Assembly: GCF_000004075.3 (NCBI RefSeq)
Contig: NC_026657.2
Span: 34,458,732 to 34,522,731 of the forward strand
Length of the DNA: 64,000 nt
Source: Cucumis sativus
Taxonomy: Eukaryota > Streptophyta > Magnoliopsida > Cucurbitales > Cucurbitaceae
Direction: 5' to 3'
The notes beneath the pieces were generated by a model that saw nothing but the letters and a program-made list of their open reading frames with translations, was not told the DNA's origin and did not search any database. The number at the start of each line of letters is the position of its first letter. Positions within the stretch are counted from its first letter, which is position 1. Both the position numbers and the translations under genes were made by a program. Shown here in pieces: positions 38,520-50,470 of this stretch.

Positions 38520-41071
38520 ATGGGGGTTGCAGGACCCGAAGATCATCAGCGTCGGCGAGGGGATTTGGAGGACCTCCGCCGCATCTACGAATCTACCCAA
38601 ATGCTTGCTAGTCACCGGAAGGATAATTCTGACGACTTCTATGGAAGGAGAGTTTTGTCTAACTACTCCTCCAGTGATACCGACGAGGAGACCAGCGACG
38701 AGCTTGTTTGCGTTACCAGTGGCGTCTCTCTCTTAGGCCTTGCGCTCGTGAATCAACTTCTGCTGCGTGGATTTTCCGTTCGGATCCTCGTCGATAGTCC
38801 AGGTTTGTTTTGAATTCCATTGCTTGTTTTTTTTTTTTTTTTTTTGTTTCGAACTGAAATTGCTGCTCAGAATCGTCTGATTTTTTTAGCTTTTGATTTG
38901 ATTTCTCCTCTGATCTGAGCTTTGAGCTTAGTTTTTATCCTATTTCAGATTTCTTTCTGTTGTAGTGTCGGTGATATTGGTGCTTAGAATCGTTTGATTT
39001 TTTAGTGCTTAACTCTTGATTTTCTCCTTTGTTTTATGATTAGGTTGAACATTTTCTAGATTACTCTGTTTTACATTTTTGGGAATCTTCTATGAATCTG
39101 TCGCATCTGTTGAAATCGTTAGATTTTTTTAGTGCTCAACTCTTGATTTTCTCCTTTGTTCTAAAATTAGCTTAGATCGTTTCCCAGCTTGCTGTATTTT
39201 TTTATTATCTTCTTGTTATTTACCTCTTTGTTTCATTTACATTTGTAGTGATGATCGTTCAATTTTCTGGTGCTCAACTATTGATTTTCTCCTCTTTCTG
39301 TTCTCTTTCTTTGAAAGAACATAGTGCATTTTCGGAATCTTTTTGTATTTTACGCATCTGTAACTCATTGGCATTCTTATTTAGAATCTTCGATTTTTCG
39401 AGTGCTTGAGTCTTGAATTTTTCCTCCTCTGTTCTTAAGCTTAACGTTAATCATTTTCCGGATCACTTCCTATTTTCCTTGTCATTTCTGAAAAGCATAT
39501 TGCAATTTTGGAAATCTTCATATTTCACGCATCTGTTTCAGTCCAACATTGATACTGAGATTTAGTTCGATTATTTTTTCGTCTTAAACTCTTGTTTTTC
39601 TCCTCGTTTGAACATTATTATTTAGATTAACAAACAAACAAAGAAACAAAAGCATATTGTATTTCAGAATCTTCTTCCTATTTCACAAATGTGTTTGTTT
39701 CAAAATCTTGATTTCGTTTCAGAATTCATATCTTTATCTACAGAAGAATAAATAATTAATTTGGACTTTGCTGGTAAGCAGCTGGTCCAACTTTCAGCCA
39801 CCAACGGCAGCCATTTTTTTTTCTTCACTGAAAGCATTTTTATGTATCGCTTTTTCTTCTTGGCCTTTTCACAAACGGACTGATTCAATACCCCGATTTT
39901 GAGAATCATGAGAACGTCAACATTATGGAGGAAAATCAATATTTATATAATTATTTTTGGCTTTTTGCCCAAAACTGTAATCTGTTTATATTTTCTCTTA
40001 CTTCTTTTGGAAAAAAAAGAACAAACAAAAGTTGCTTTAGAAACCCCAAAAATAGTTATGAGTAGCCAAATATTGAAACTACCTAGCAAAAGAAACTTAG
40101 ATTCGTTTCTTAAATTTGTTTTATATTGTTTTTAAAAGAGCTTCAGAATATGAATTACTTCAAATTAATATTTTGAGATTACAACTTTGAGAGTAGACAA
40201 GATTATAAATAAAGGTTTAAATCATGCTTTTCTTCGCTGTGTATTTTATTCTATTTTGGTTTTTTAACTTTTTAGTCATGAACTTTTAAAAAGAGCATGG
40301 TAAGATCTTCGACCTTAATATTTCTTTAACCTTTTATCGAACTGGTGATGTTATTTGTAAATTAATGTTTTATGGAAGAACTAAAAAAAATAAATATTTT
40401 TTAGATTTTGATCATTTTGGCATATTGTCATTCCACCTCACTTTTTTAACTCATATGATTGATGCAATTCATCTAACATATAAACTTTTTAATACCTCAG
40501 GTTTGAGATATTTTGTGATTTATTAATGTGCTTTTTTTCTCTTCCTTTCAATTTTTTTTTTCGGATTTATGATTTGCCGTGAGAACATTTGTTTAAAATA
40601 TTATAGAGTTTATTTTAAACAAGTGTTTCTACTTATTTTATTTTCTTAGTTTATTTTACGTTGTCGTCGTGGAAGTTAAACATTAATAATATATCAGTTC
40701 TATTTTTTTCTATTTTATATATTTTTTTATTCTACTTGGTTAAACACCAACATGTCTATTTATAACTATTTAAAACCCCAATATATCTCATAGATTTGCT
40801 TCAAAATTATTTCAATTTAAAAATTAAATAAATACATAAAAGGTGGTGGAGAGTCGATAAAAGATGTGGAAGATTTAAGTTTTGAAGAAAAAAACATAAT
40901 TAGTTTTTAATATAAGTTTATTTATGAAAATTCTATAGCTTAATCATTTTTTAAAAGATCAAATATGAATAAACATGCATAAGAGTGATTCTATTCAAAG
41001 TTTAGGAATCAAAATATAATTTTTTACGAAAGTATAACAATCCAAATAGTATTTAAATATAAAACAAAAAG

Positions 41072-41102
<31 letters not shown>

Positions 41103-44100
41103 AAGAGAAATTATAAAATAGAACGTTTGATTAAATATTTAAATAAATTTTAATTTTGTTTGATAAATAATTTGTGGATTTTTTTATTTTATTTTATACA
41201 AAATTCCCGTAATAAATTGAAAGGGTCTAAAAACGTAATAGAATAAAGAAAAAATAGACAACCGAAAGGTTTTAACCTTCCCTTGCTCTAAGCAAGAGGA
41301 GATCTGCCACGTAGGCTTTTCTTAAATAATTGGGTTAGGTTAATGATCGGACATTATGTAAGTTACGTGTCTTTTTCCTCTTGCGAACATAACTTTACAT
41401 TATTCATAAATATTAGCAATTTCCTAATATAATTAAATGCAGTGAGGTTTTTTCTTTCTTTTTTTAATCATAAAATGTAAATACTTTTATCTTTTAGAAA
41501 TCTACCTCTAATGAAACTTTTAAAGTTGAAATAAACTAAATTTGTAATTTTTAAAATTTTCCATATCGAAAAACTTTTTTGCATTATATTGAAAAGTTAA
41601 TAATTTTCTCTCTTAATAATCTTCTAAGTTCTCTAAGGTTTTCTTAACTCTAAATCTGAAAATTATTGAAATACATATATATAAACACTATTCTTGCTTC
41701 TGACCTTCAATAAATGGAGGTTTAAAGATTCAAAACGTCTAGATATAAGCCTTGTGAGATGAGTACAATTGCCATTCATTTCTAACTACTAATTGTACCT
41801 TTTTTCAACCACCCTTCTACTCAATTAACTAATCCAATTAGGCTGAACCTATCACAAACCATTCTTATATATACTTTTTCTTAATCATTCTTTTGTTTTA
41901 TTTTCCTTCATGATTTCTTTTTTATGTTTGTTATTTTTTATTAACCTATTGTGACTTTCTACCATTTCATTAAATATCTAGCTAATAAGTTCATGAAATT
42001 TCAATTATGTTGCAAATACTTAATAGGTTCATTAAATTCTAATTATAGAGCAAATAGTTATTTTTCAACTTTTAAAAAATGTCTAGCTAATAGATTTTTA
42101 AATTTTAAATTTTAAATTCTATGTCAAATAAATGTTTGATTGTTTTTTTTTTTTTTTTTTTGATGTGGAATCTGATAGGTGCTTAATTTATTAACCAATT
42201 TTAAAATTATAAATTTAATAAATACTTGAAAGTTTAAGTCTTATTACACATTCAATTCAATTAGATTATTAGATCATTTAATTTTTAAAACGTTTGAAAA
42301 TGACATTAGGTTTGTCATACAAAAATATTCAACCATGAAGACCTTTCATACATTTTTCTTTAAATAAATCAATTTGATAGTTTATTTGAAATCAAACAAA
42401 GTGATCAATGTAGAATAACACACTATAACTTTATATATCAAGATATTTAATATTATGATTATTTGTAGAACTAAATCTAAGAAATTTGTGACATATAGGC
42501 ATGAGACATTTAGCTAGGCAATTAACAATTTAATAGGAAGGTAATTATGTGAAATTAATAATTAAAATTGGAATGTATTGAAGTTTAATATAAAGATATG
42601 GATGTTGAAAATGATGATGCAGAAGATAGAGAAAAAGTGAACGAGATGAAATTGAAAACAGAAGCAGGTGGTGGAGTTAGCAAAATATGGACATTGTGGG
42701 GCGATCTGAGGGAAAGCCATAGCTTAGCAAATGCGTTTGAAGGATGTCGTGGCGTATTCCATACCTCTTCTTTCATCGATCCTTCTGGGCTCACCGGCTA
42801 TTCGGTACGTATTTAATTAACTCCCTATTTCTTTTTAATCTTTTTTAATTTACTCCCTTATATTTGAAACCCTTGAAGCTGTAAAAAAAAGCTTAAAATA
42901 TTTTTTAGATTTTTTCTTTGAGATATATAATTTACAATCTCTATAGATCAATCTTGATATTTTATATTTACACTTAGAGAAAGTTATAAGAGAGTTGGTG
43001 TTGATTCTACACTAGAATATATTATAGATTTTCTATTTCGAAAATGTTCAAGAATTGCCAAATTGAACTTAGTTTAACAACAGGTCAAATTCTTTACTGG
43101 GTTATTATAGAGTTAAGACAGTGGTGATGTATAAATTAGGTTGGATCTATTTCCATCATTATTATTAAAGTTTACGTGATATTTTGAAAAATAAACAGAG
43201 AAGGACATGGAAGACACATCAGTTAATAGTAAAAGGCTTAATAAAACAAAGTTGATGGTTATTAAGTGGAAGACACATCAACATTGTGGCCAAACAGCAC
43301 ATGAAAAGTTTAACGTAATCGGAGGAAGATTTAAATACCGTCATATTGTTTGTTTGTATTGTTGGATGATCCACACATAAACACACACTTTGGCAAATCA
43401 TTCATTGACATATGTAATTGCATACATTTTGAGTAAAATTCGTAATATAATGAGATTGTATTTACTATTTTCACCTTCACGATCTCATTTCAATCATTTT
43501 TTTTTCACTATTTTTACTGCTCATGATTTTCAACATTTCTAACCACCTAAAATTATTTATATTTTGAAGTGTAGACACTTGATTTTGAAAATGATCTGAT
43601 TGATTTATTAAATATGATATAAATAAATCATAATAAAGAGAGGAGGAGAAATAAGAACTTTCTTTGTTAATTATTGTTATTATTAACCTAAAATTGTGTT
43701 ATTTGAAAAAGTAACAAATGGTGTATAATCTAATAAATAACTAAAAGTTTTTAAATTAATGTATAGAAGGAAAAGAAAATGAACATACATATATATATAT
43801 ATATATCATGTGGGTATTTAAATTCTTATAAACATCTTTTAATTTCCATTTTAGTATCTTTTAGTTTCCATTTTAATAGAATCTAATGTAACCTTCTTCT
43901 AAATGATGATGATGTTGAGTAATAAAAGAAAGCCATGGTTGAGGTGGAAAAGAAGGTGAGTGAGAATGTCATGGAGGCCTGCGCAAGAACATCATCTGTA
44001 AGATACTGTGTTTTCACCTCTTCTCTTTTGGCCTGCATATGGCGTGACGGCACACGAGCTGAGCTTCCTCCTGTCGTCGACCATGATTGTTGGAGCGATC

Positions 44101-45362
44101 CATCACTATGCAAAAATAAAAAAGTAAGTCTAAATCTTGAAACTTGTTTTAATTACTGTTTTTTCCCAGCTTTAAACTGTTGCTTAAGACCCATATAATT
44201 GAATAAACTTTGTGAATGCATGTCATGCTTATTAAGCAATTTCAAAATAATATATTTAAAACCGATCACTTGTACAATTTTAAAGCTATTCATAAGGGAA
44301 ATAATGTATATAATGTGTGTAGTTGGTATGGAATATCATGTGGTCTTGAAGAAAACAATTTAAAGCTCATTATGTTGTATGGAATTGAAGCTATGGTATG
44401 CTTTGGGGAAGCTAAAGGCAGAGAAGGCAGCATGGAGGATTGCAAAAGAAAGAGATATAAAGTTAGTCACCATTTGTTCTGCATTGCTAACACCTCCTCC
44501 TCACCTTTCTACCAATAATTCAACTCCAACAATTGCATATCTCAAAGGTACTTTTTATTTTTCCCAATACCTTAAATTTAATACTTCTCAAAGGTTAGTC
44601 TTTCAACAAATCGAAGTCTCAAAGGTTAGCGGAAATAGCATGATGCAATTTTTTTTTGTACATAATGCAAAATTTAACTCTTAACTCTCAAAATATATAG
44701 CTGATAAACTATATATATATAACTCTTACTAAGAGTCTATTGATAGACTATATTATTGCTCTATAAACGATAAGTCTACACGGATAGATTTTGTCTTATG
44801 ATACACACTATGATTGGTATACAACTTGGGTACAACTTTTTTATACGATAAAAGCTTGAAAACTACTTTATTCTTGCTAGCTATAGTTTGAAGTTAAACA
44901 AAAGATAAAAATAGTTAACCGAGAACTATTGGCAACGGTACAGTTGGTATAGTTTCTCCTAATTAAACTATTGTCAATCCTATTCAAGTTCTCGATCTTT
45001 TTCACTTGTACTTGACATAATTAGGAGCACAAGAGATGTATGATCAAGGGCTACTGGCAACGGTGAGCGTGCGAACTTTAGCGGAGGCACATGTGAACGT
45101 GTATGAGGCAATGGGAGAAAATGAAGCACATGGAAGATACATCTGTTTTGATCAAATAATCAAAACACAAGCAGAGGCAGAGGCTTTGGCAAGAGAGGTA
45201 TGTGTGCCTATCACCAAAATTTGCCAATCTCAAGAAGAAGAAGCAGAAAAGGCATCAACAAGCACTTCTACTAAGTTTCAGTTATCAAATAAAAGGCTTT
45301 TCAATCTCACTTCTTCAAGAGCTCCTTCTACTCGTTGTTTTTCTCTTAATGCATTTCCCTAA
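38520..45362 (+). CDS. SNL6: Cinnamoyl-CoA reductase-like SNL6-type dehydrogenase (5 exons, 393 aa)
   Basis: Extended short-chain dehydrogenase/reductase of the CCR-like group. The rice member SNL6 is needed for NH1-mediated defence (family knowledge); the substrate here is unknown. Exons: 38520-38802, 42596-42804, 43929-44123, 44391-44547, 45025-45362 (1182 nt, phases consistent). The start is the first ATG ([10 protein letters not shown]); the frame remains open upstream only through GTG codons. The nucleotide-binding strand reads [17 protein letters not shown] (residues 61-77), with SGVSLLG replacing the usual TGxxGxxG spacing. Also visible are [21 protein letters not shown], the catalytic Ser region [10 protein letters not shown] (about 193-202) and the Tyr-x3-Lys motif in [15 protein letters not shown] (Tyr232, Lys236). 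The classical CCR motif NWYCYGK is absent, as in this subgroup. The Ser/Thr-rich tail after residue 350 is poorly conserved. Intron 1 is 3.8 kb with internal tandem repeats. Confidence 0.93.
38860..39690 (+). repeat. Degenerate tandem repeat (about six units) in intron 1 of the SNL6-like gene
   Basis: A core of the type AATCGTTNGATTTTTTAGTGCT-CAACTCTTGATTTTCTCCT recurs near 38868-38910, 38988-39032, 39115-39165, 39246-39292, 39384-39433 and 39567-39606. Spacing is about 120-180 bp. Intervening parts also recur (TTCAGAATCTTC, TTTCACGCATCTGT, AAAGCATATTG). Units are diverged, so this is an old local amplification. Confidence 0.7.
41077..41102. repeat. (TA)n microsatellite in SNL6-like intron 1
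   Basis: An uninterrupted TA dinucleotide run of about 26 bases. Other comparable runs in the window are at 43788-43806 and 52402-52419. Confidence 0.9.
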
Positions 45363-46393
45363 TTTTAACTTTATTTTTCTCCACTTTGTTCATCAAAATC
45401 AATGTTTTGTATAATATAATGGTGCTATTGTGTCAAAAATTTAAGAAAAAAAGGAGAAAAAAATGCATAGATGAGTTGTAATAAATGATGAAAAGTTGTA
45501 ATAATTTAAGTATGTATTCCAATGTAGAGGTTTGAGGTTCGAATTGAATCTTCGACAATAAGCTAAAAAGAAAGATAGTATTATATGTTTGGAGTATATT
45601 TTTTTAATTTTTCAAAATTACAATAAAAATCAAAATAACTATTCGTTAACTTCTCTCTTGAGAAAATTTCGATTGGATTTCAAGTTCAAATATATTCAAT
45701 TCTCTCACCCTAAATTTTGTTTTAAAAAAACTTATTGAAAATTCAATGACATATTCGATTATTAAATGTTATTTTGGTGTATCATTTCATTTATCTCAAT
45801 GTTACACTTCTAATAAATTTTAATAGTAATCATGGTTTTATATGGATAAAAATTGGTAGAATAACAATAATAATAACAATAAATTTCATGAAACATTTTG
45901 TAGATAGCACAAACATCAAATTGAATATATATTTCAATCGGTTCAGTTTAATTGTTTTCCACTTTTTGCCAAACTCGAATCCAATTGAAAAGTTTCAATA
46001 TTTTATTTTCAAATCAAAACCTCAAAATTGGTTGGTTTCAACTCAATCCAATAAACAATAGAGTAATAAAAATATCATGTTAAATTATAAATCAAACTTT
46101 TATATATATATAAAAAAAAAAGAAATAAATTCATCATAAATCTAATTAAATACAAAATGAAAGCAACAAATTATTATGTACAAAATTAAAATTTAAATGT
46201 TGGAATTAAGTTAAAAGGTTTAAAAATGTAAAATTGTTAAAAAGATATTTGTAAACATTTTATATTGATAATAATATAGAGTAAGCAATTGAATGATTCC
46301 AAAAACAAAAGAAGAGGGTAAGCGTCGGAATTTGAGCGATCAAAGATAAAAGAGAAGAAAAATCAAGAAAGAAGAAAATATTGTTATTGTTGT
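45363..46393. other. Intergenic spacer, AT-rich
   Basis: 3' flank of the SNL6-like gene and 5' flank of the unrecognised gene at 46394. It contains only low-complexity frames. A tRNA-like phrase (GAGGTTCGAATTGAATC near 45531-45547) suggests an old retroelement end. Confidence 0.45.
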
Positions 46394-47251
46394 ATGAACC
46401 AATCTTCGATGAATTCAGATCCCAAATCCGTGAACGATAAACACAAGAACAATCAAGATCATAATCCGCCACCAAAGGGCCTGAAAATGAAACAAAAAGT
46501 TACTGAAGATCACAATTATCAGCCAGCAAAGGATTCCAAAATGAATCAAAAAATTGATGATGATGATGATGATGATGTCTATCGAGATTTATTTTCATTA
46601 TATCCTCGTTATTTTGAGGAACAATTTAATATAGAAAATATCGGAAGTTTCGTCCAAGTTGGTTTCGAAGAAAGAAGAGATCAAAGGGATGATGATTATA
46701 GGGGAGAATCATCGAAAAGAAAAAGAATCACAAAATCTCCCGAACTCGAACTGATTGATCTGAATTCGGATTCGTCTAGTTCTGAGCCAGTGAAATTAAT
46801 CGAAGAAATCGTGAAGATATACAGTGATTACATTGAACACGTATTTCAAATGATGAAAGACAGATTCAACGACGAACAGAGATGGAATTTTGATAAAACT
46901 AAGTGTAGCGACCTGGCTGAGATTTTTGTACAAAAAATGAAGAGATTGGGAATCGAATTAATCGAAATGAAGAAGGATCCAAATCAAAGAGAAAACTATC
47001 GCGTGATTAAGCCTCGTGTTCTTCAAATCACGAATCAACTGGAGAAGATGCATGATCGATTTGATAGCTCTCAAAATATTAGGGCTTCTGCGAAGAGAGC
47101 GTGCACGAGAAATGAATTGATATTATGCATAAATGAAATTGATGAGATGATGAAAGAACTGTATGGGATAACATTGAGAATTGAAGAACTCAAAGCCTTG
47201 GAAATGAAGAACAAGACGATGGAGATTAGACAGAGGAATTTGAGAATTTGA
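46394..47251 (+). CDS. Unrecognised charged protein, single exon, 285 aa
   Basis: An open frame from MNQSSMNSDPKSVND to the stop at 47249-47251. I do not recognise a family. The N-terminal third is polar and disordered-looking, with a KMKQKV / KMNQKI pseudo-repeat and an aspartate run (about 55-62, from a GAT repeat). A basic cluster SSKRKRITK (about 105-113) could be a nuclear localisation signal and is followed by LELIDLNSDSSSSE. Residues about 133-285 look alpha-helical and heptad-like (VKLIEEIVKIYSDYIEHVF, then RNELILCINEIDEMMKELYG, ending LEMKNKTMEIRQRNLRI). Codon composition is richer in GC than the flanks and the frame is unbroken for 858 nt, which supports a real gene. It sits alone between the SNL6-like gene and a promoter-like block. 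It could be a lineage-specific gene or a domesticated transposon fragment. Confidence 0.65.
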   Translation: MNQSSMNSDPKSVNDKHKNNQDHNPPPKGLKMKQKVTEDHNYQPAKDSKMNQKIDDDDDDDVYRDLFSLYPRYFEEQFNIENIGSFVQVGFEERRDQRDDDYRGESSKRKRITKSPELELIDLNSDSSSSEPVKLIEEIVKIYSDYIEHVFQMMKDRFNDEQRWNFDKTKCSDLAEIFVQKMKRLGIELIEMKKDPNQRENYRVIKPRVLQITNQLEKMHDRFDSSQNIRASAKRACTRNELILCINEIDEMMKELYGITLRIEELKALEMKNKTMEIRQRNLRI

Positions 47252-48400
47252 ATCTGAGATTTGTGATTCCTTCACAATTTTAGGGCTCTTTTGATTAGGC
47301 AAATTTCATTGTAAATTCATCTTCTACTTTATTTGTAAATACAACCATTAATTAGAATTACAAATTTCTTTTGATTCATCCAATCTTATCATAAAAAATC
47401 AATCAGCCTATACACTCACTTCAACTTCTTGACTAACTTATCATTTAATTTTTAATTTTACACACTTTAATACCATACATCATCATCAACTCAACTCTCA
47501 ATTCCTTTGTAAAGTTAAATAATTTGTGTTCTAAAATTTGCAATTTTTTTTTACTACAAATCTTCCTACATTATTTATTATTTATGATTGATTTTCGTTT
47601 TCAATTTCACACCAAAATTTGATATAAAATATTGAATATGAAGGCAGCATATTTTCTTATTTCAAAGATCATACAATATAATTTTAAACACAAACTTAGA
47701 AATTTGAAATCCAAACTTGGAATTTAAGATTCTTATTGGTTTAGCGTTTATGGTTTGAAACTACTTGTGCTCAAATTTGTTTTTTTTCTCTTATAGTAAT
47801 CAATTTTAATTGCTTGCTTGAAATTTAAATTTATTTATAATTTGAACACAATGTTAGGAAAAACTCTATTGGATCCAATTTAGTTTCTTATGAAGTAATC
47901 AATTTTTCTTCCTTAAGAATCCAAATTTAGCTTTGGAGATTGTGAAGATAGTTTCGTTTTTTCTTTCATATTTTTTATATATATTTGAAACTTTACCCAT
48001 TTGATAGATTTGTTTATTCGTTTTAAAAATGTATAAACACTGTTTCACATATAAATTTACATTTTCAATCACAAGTTTTTAAATTTAAGCTTTGAGATGT
48101 TTGACAAAGACATATAAACTTTTAATATCAAATATAAAAAAACATTCAAAATCAACTTTTGCATTAAACCATTACATTTTTCTCTTTTGGAAAGACATGA
48201 AAGTTAGCAAAAACAACATTGAAAAGAAAATGGAGAGTAAGAACAAAAGTTGAAATAAAAAATAGACTACACACAATCGAGAATCACCAATCCAAATAAA
48301 ACCAACTCATTAGTTCCGTCATGCTTCTATAGAAGTATGGACGACATATTATTGAAAACACTTTGAAATTGAAGATCTAAAGTTATGCAAATAGGAGAAA
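47252..48400. other. Intergenic region downstream of the unrecognised gene
   Basis: AT-rich, with the probable 3' UTR of the 46394-47251 gene. No open frame of interest. Confidence 0.5.
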
Positions 48401-48690
48401 ATTTTAATAAAAAGAAGAATGGCTCAGAGGGTTGCTGAATCTGCTCAAGGAAGATCGATCTTGTTCAGAACGAACTTCTCATACAAGAGGTGTCAGAAAT
48501 ATAAAGCAATAATCATCCTCGCCGGAATAACATAGAAAACAAAAAACAGAATAAAATGAAGAAAAGGATTGGAGGCGACGGCGAAAGAAAAAGGTGACTT
48601 GCCGCCGCCGACCTGTGGTTCTGCAAGTTAGGGTTTGAGAATTTACATTCGATAGAGCGAAGAGACTGAGAAGCCTCGGGGCATTTTATA
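48400..48690 (-). ncRNA. Possible non-coding transcription unit (box C/D-like motifs) behind a site II / TATA / telo-box promoter
   Basis: Reading leftwards from a minus-strand TATAAAAT (48683-48690), the segment is GC-richer than its surroundings but has no sustained open frame; the first ATG is followed directly by TAA. It contains AAACCCTAA (48628-48636), then further down GGATGATT and several CTGA motifs (for example TTTCTGAC, GTTCTGAAC, CTCTGAGC). There is a 6-bp stem, TCTTGT/ACAAGA, around ATGAGAA...TTCTGA (about 48463-48492). Telo-box plus site II promoters are typical of plant ribosomal-protein and snoRNA genes. No canonical snoRNA can be assigned by eye, so this is a candidate only. 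Confidence 0.35.
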
Positions 48691-48700
48691 GCTTAATCTT

Positions 48701-48732
48701 TGGGCCTTTTAACTCGAGGCCCGATGTGGGCC
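48701..48732 (-). promoter_or_regulatory. Paired site II elements (GGCCCA) upstream of the 48.4-48.7 kb unit
   Basis: TGGGCC occurs at 48701-48706 and 48727-48732 on the plus strand, reading GGCCCA on the minus strand. They lie immediately upstream of the TATA box at 48683-48690. Together with the telo-box at 48628-48636 this is the promoter arrangement of translation-related plant genes. Confidence 0.55.
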
Positions 48733-49200
48733 GTTGTTGTTTAAAAGCCCGTTGAATTTGGTTGGTTATGACCCAAACTATTGGTTGAAAAATGGGAAAT
48801 AAACGAAGCACTAAAGAGTTTTTATAATGAAAAACCTTAGGCATAAAACATCAAAGGATATACCAAAGTGCAAATATAGCAACTTTTATATCTATTTTGT
48901 ATATTTCTAAAATATCCTTCTTTTAAGAGTAATTGCATTGCGAGCAAATTTTCTCTGATATTCTGATTAATTTTTTGTTATTTTAAAAAATAGCTTTGAT
49001 TTCGAATGAAAAAAACAAAGTTCTAGCATGATTTTGTATGTTCCAATATACTCATCATATTTGTTAGTATAAAACGTGTTTCGAAAACGTGGTTCTCCAT
49101 ATGTCGAATCAATCAAACTTGTAGTTTAGAATAAGAATATTCATAAAAAAAGTTTAGTACATAACCATAGTAACAATTTATCTCATATAAAAACACGAAC

Positions 49201-49440
49201 TCTTAAATCACCAGTTGATCCAAAAATTTGATTTGGTAGGTGAAGTAAATTTAATACAATATTCAACACGTTCACTCATTTACGAGTTTGGAGTATAAAG
49301 AAGAGCCAACCAATGACAACCATTTTAGATTGGGGAGGAAACAACTTAAGACATTTGAAGGTTTGATATCATCTTAAATCGCTAATTGACCCAAAAACCT
49401 AAGCTAGTAGATGAGAGTAAATTTAATATAATATCTAACG
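49201..49440 (+). repeat. Two copies of a dispersed repeat
   Basis: 49201-49270 and 49372-49440 share the order CTTAAATC, TTGA(T/C)CCAAAAA, TAG(G/A)TGA, AGTAAATTTAATA and ATAT(C/T)(T/C)AACG-like text. A third copy lies inverted at about 58438-58502. Copies of this wording recur in cucurbit intergenic DNA in my recollection; they are probably parts of an LTR-type element. Confidence 0.6.
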
Positions 49441-50042
49441 TAAACAATTAGCCAAAATTTTGTTAATTCTTATCCACTTCAAAGTTAACCAAGATGATTT
49501 TGCCACATTGCATCCCCCCGTATTATTATTCGTAACCCAATGTTCATTCCATCATTTTACTTCAATCTCATCTACGTCAGGCCTTAACTACAAAGTTACC
49601 TATTTTGGTTCGATTTGAGGATGATTAAGTCTCCTTTTAGACAGGTTTTCTTTGATGACACTATGCAAAAACTAAGATTTGGCATGCATTTTTCATACTG
49701 TTGGTGCCACTGTTTCGAGTTTTTGCACTACTAATCTTGTTTCTTCTCATACTTGGGTAATGGTATGCTAGTCTTGACTACCCTTTGCATAACAATCATT
49801 CGATTCCTCTAAGATACATACTGCCACGTCTTGTTTAGTGTCCTTTGGCTAATACTTCTAAGTTGATTCATAGTGAACAAGGCGGCTGCAGGTTTCTTTT
49901 TCTTTTTCGAGGTGTACTACGTATAAAAATACTACATTAAAAAGAGAAAGCATTGTTAAAGTTGAAATATGGAAGAAAAAAACGGCAAACACAATAATTT
50001 TTTCATCTAGGCTTAGTAAACTTGATTCTTTTAGTCAATAAA

Positions 50043-50152
50043 AGGTGTGCGCCTGAAACGTGCCTTGTTTTTTAAGCTTGCCTTGAAGGCAAGGTGCTCT
50101 ACCTTGTGTGTTTAAGCGTGCGGCCTAGAGGGCTTTTCTAAACACTGCCTTT
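50043..50152. repeat. AAGGCG-type foldback repeat remnant
   Basis: The segment contains alternating GCGCC / GCCTTG / CAAGGC / AAGGTG and ACCTTG words that can pair with each other. It ends near TAAACACTGCC. It resembles the widespread plant repeat built from GCGCCTT/AAGGCGC words. Identification is by pattern only. Confidence 0.4.
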
Positions 50153-50470
50153 GTGAATGGCTCATTCTCACCGTTCCTCATTTTTTCTAAGTTGATAGGG
50201 CTTCTATCAAACAATTTCATTCTGGTAATTAGCATCTCCTTGATGTTGGTTATTTTCCAATCTCAAGGTGTTATCATCAGCTATCAGTTGTTGGACGACC
50301 TGAACGAAACTCTATGGTTGAACACATGCATTAGCATCTCCTTAATGTTGCTCGGTCTCTTTTGTTCGAGTAAAGGGTACCAATGAAATTTTGGGAAGAA
50401 TGTGTACTAGCTACTGCCAATTTCTTGATGAACCTCATTCCTCCCATTATATATGGCTTAACCTTAATGA
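50153..50470 (+). pseudogene. Probable degenerate Ty1/copia-like fragment
   Basis: In broken frames there is FWEECVLATANFLMNLIPPII-like text near 50390-50450. It resembles the copia integrase segment of the W-x-E-A-V-L-T-A-x-Y-L-I-N-R-x-P-S type. The preceding 230 bases have a single open frame (NGSFSPFLIFSKLIGLL) without clear identity. A 21-bp imperfect direct repeat (ATTAGCATCTCCTT-x-ATGTTG) occurs at about 50228 and 50331. Confidence 0.33.

Noticed and set aside
48419-48535. 38-codon plus-strand frame MAQRVAESAQ...
   Set aside because: Opposite to the direction implied by TATA, site II and telo-box; short, with no recognisable content.
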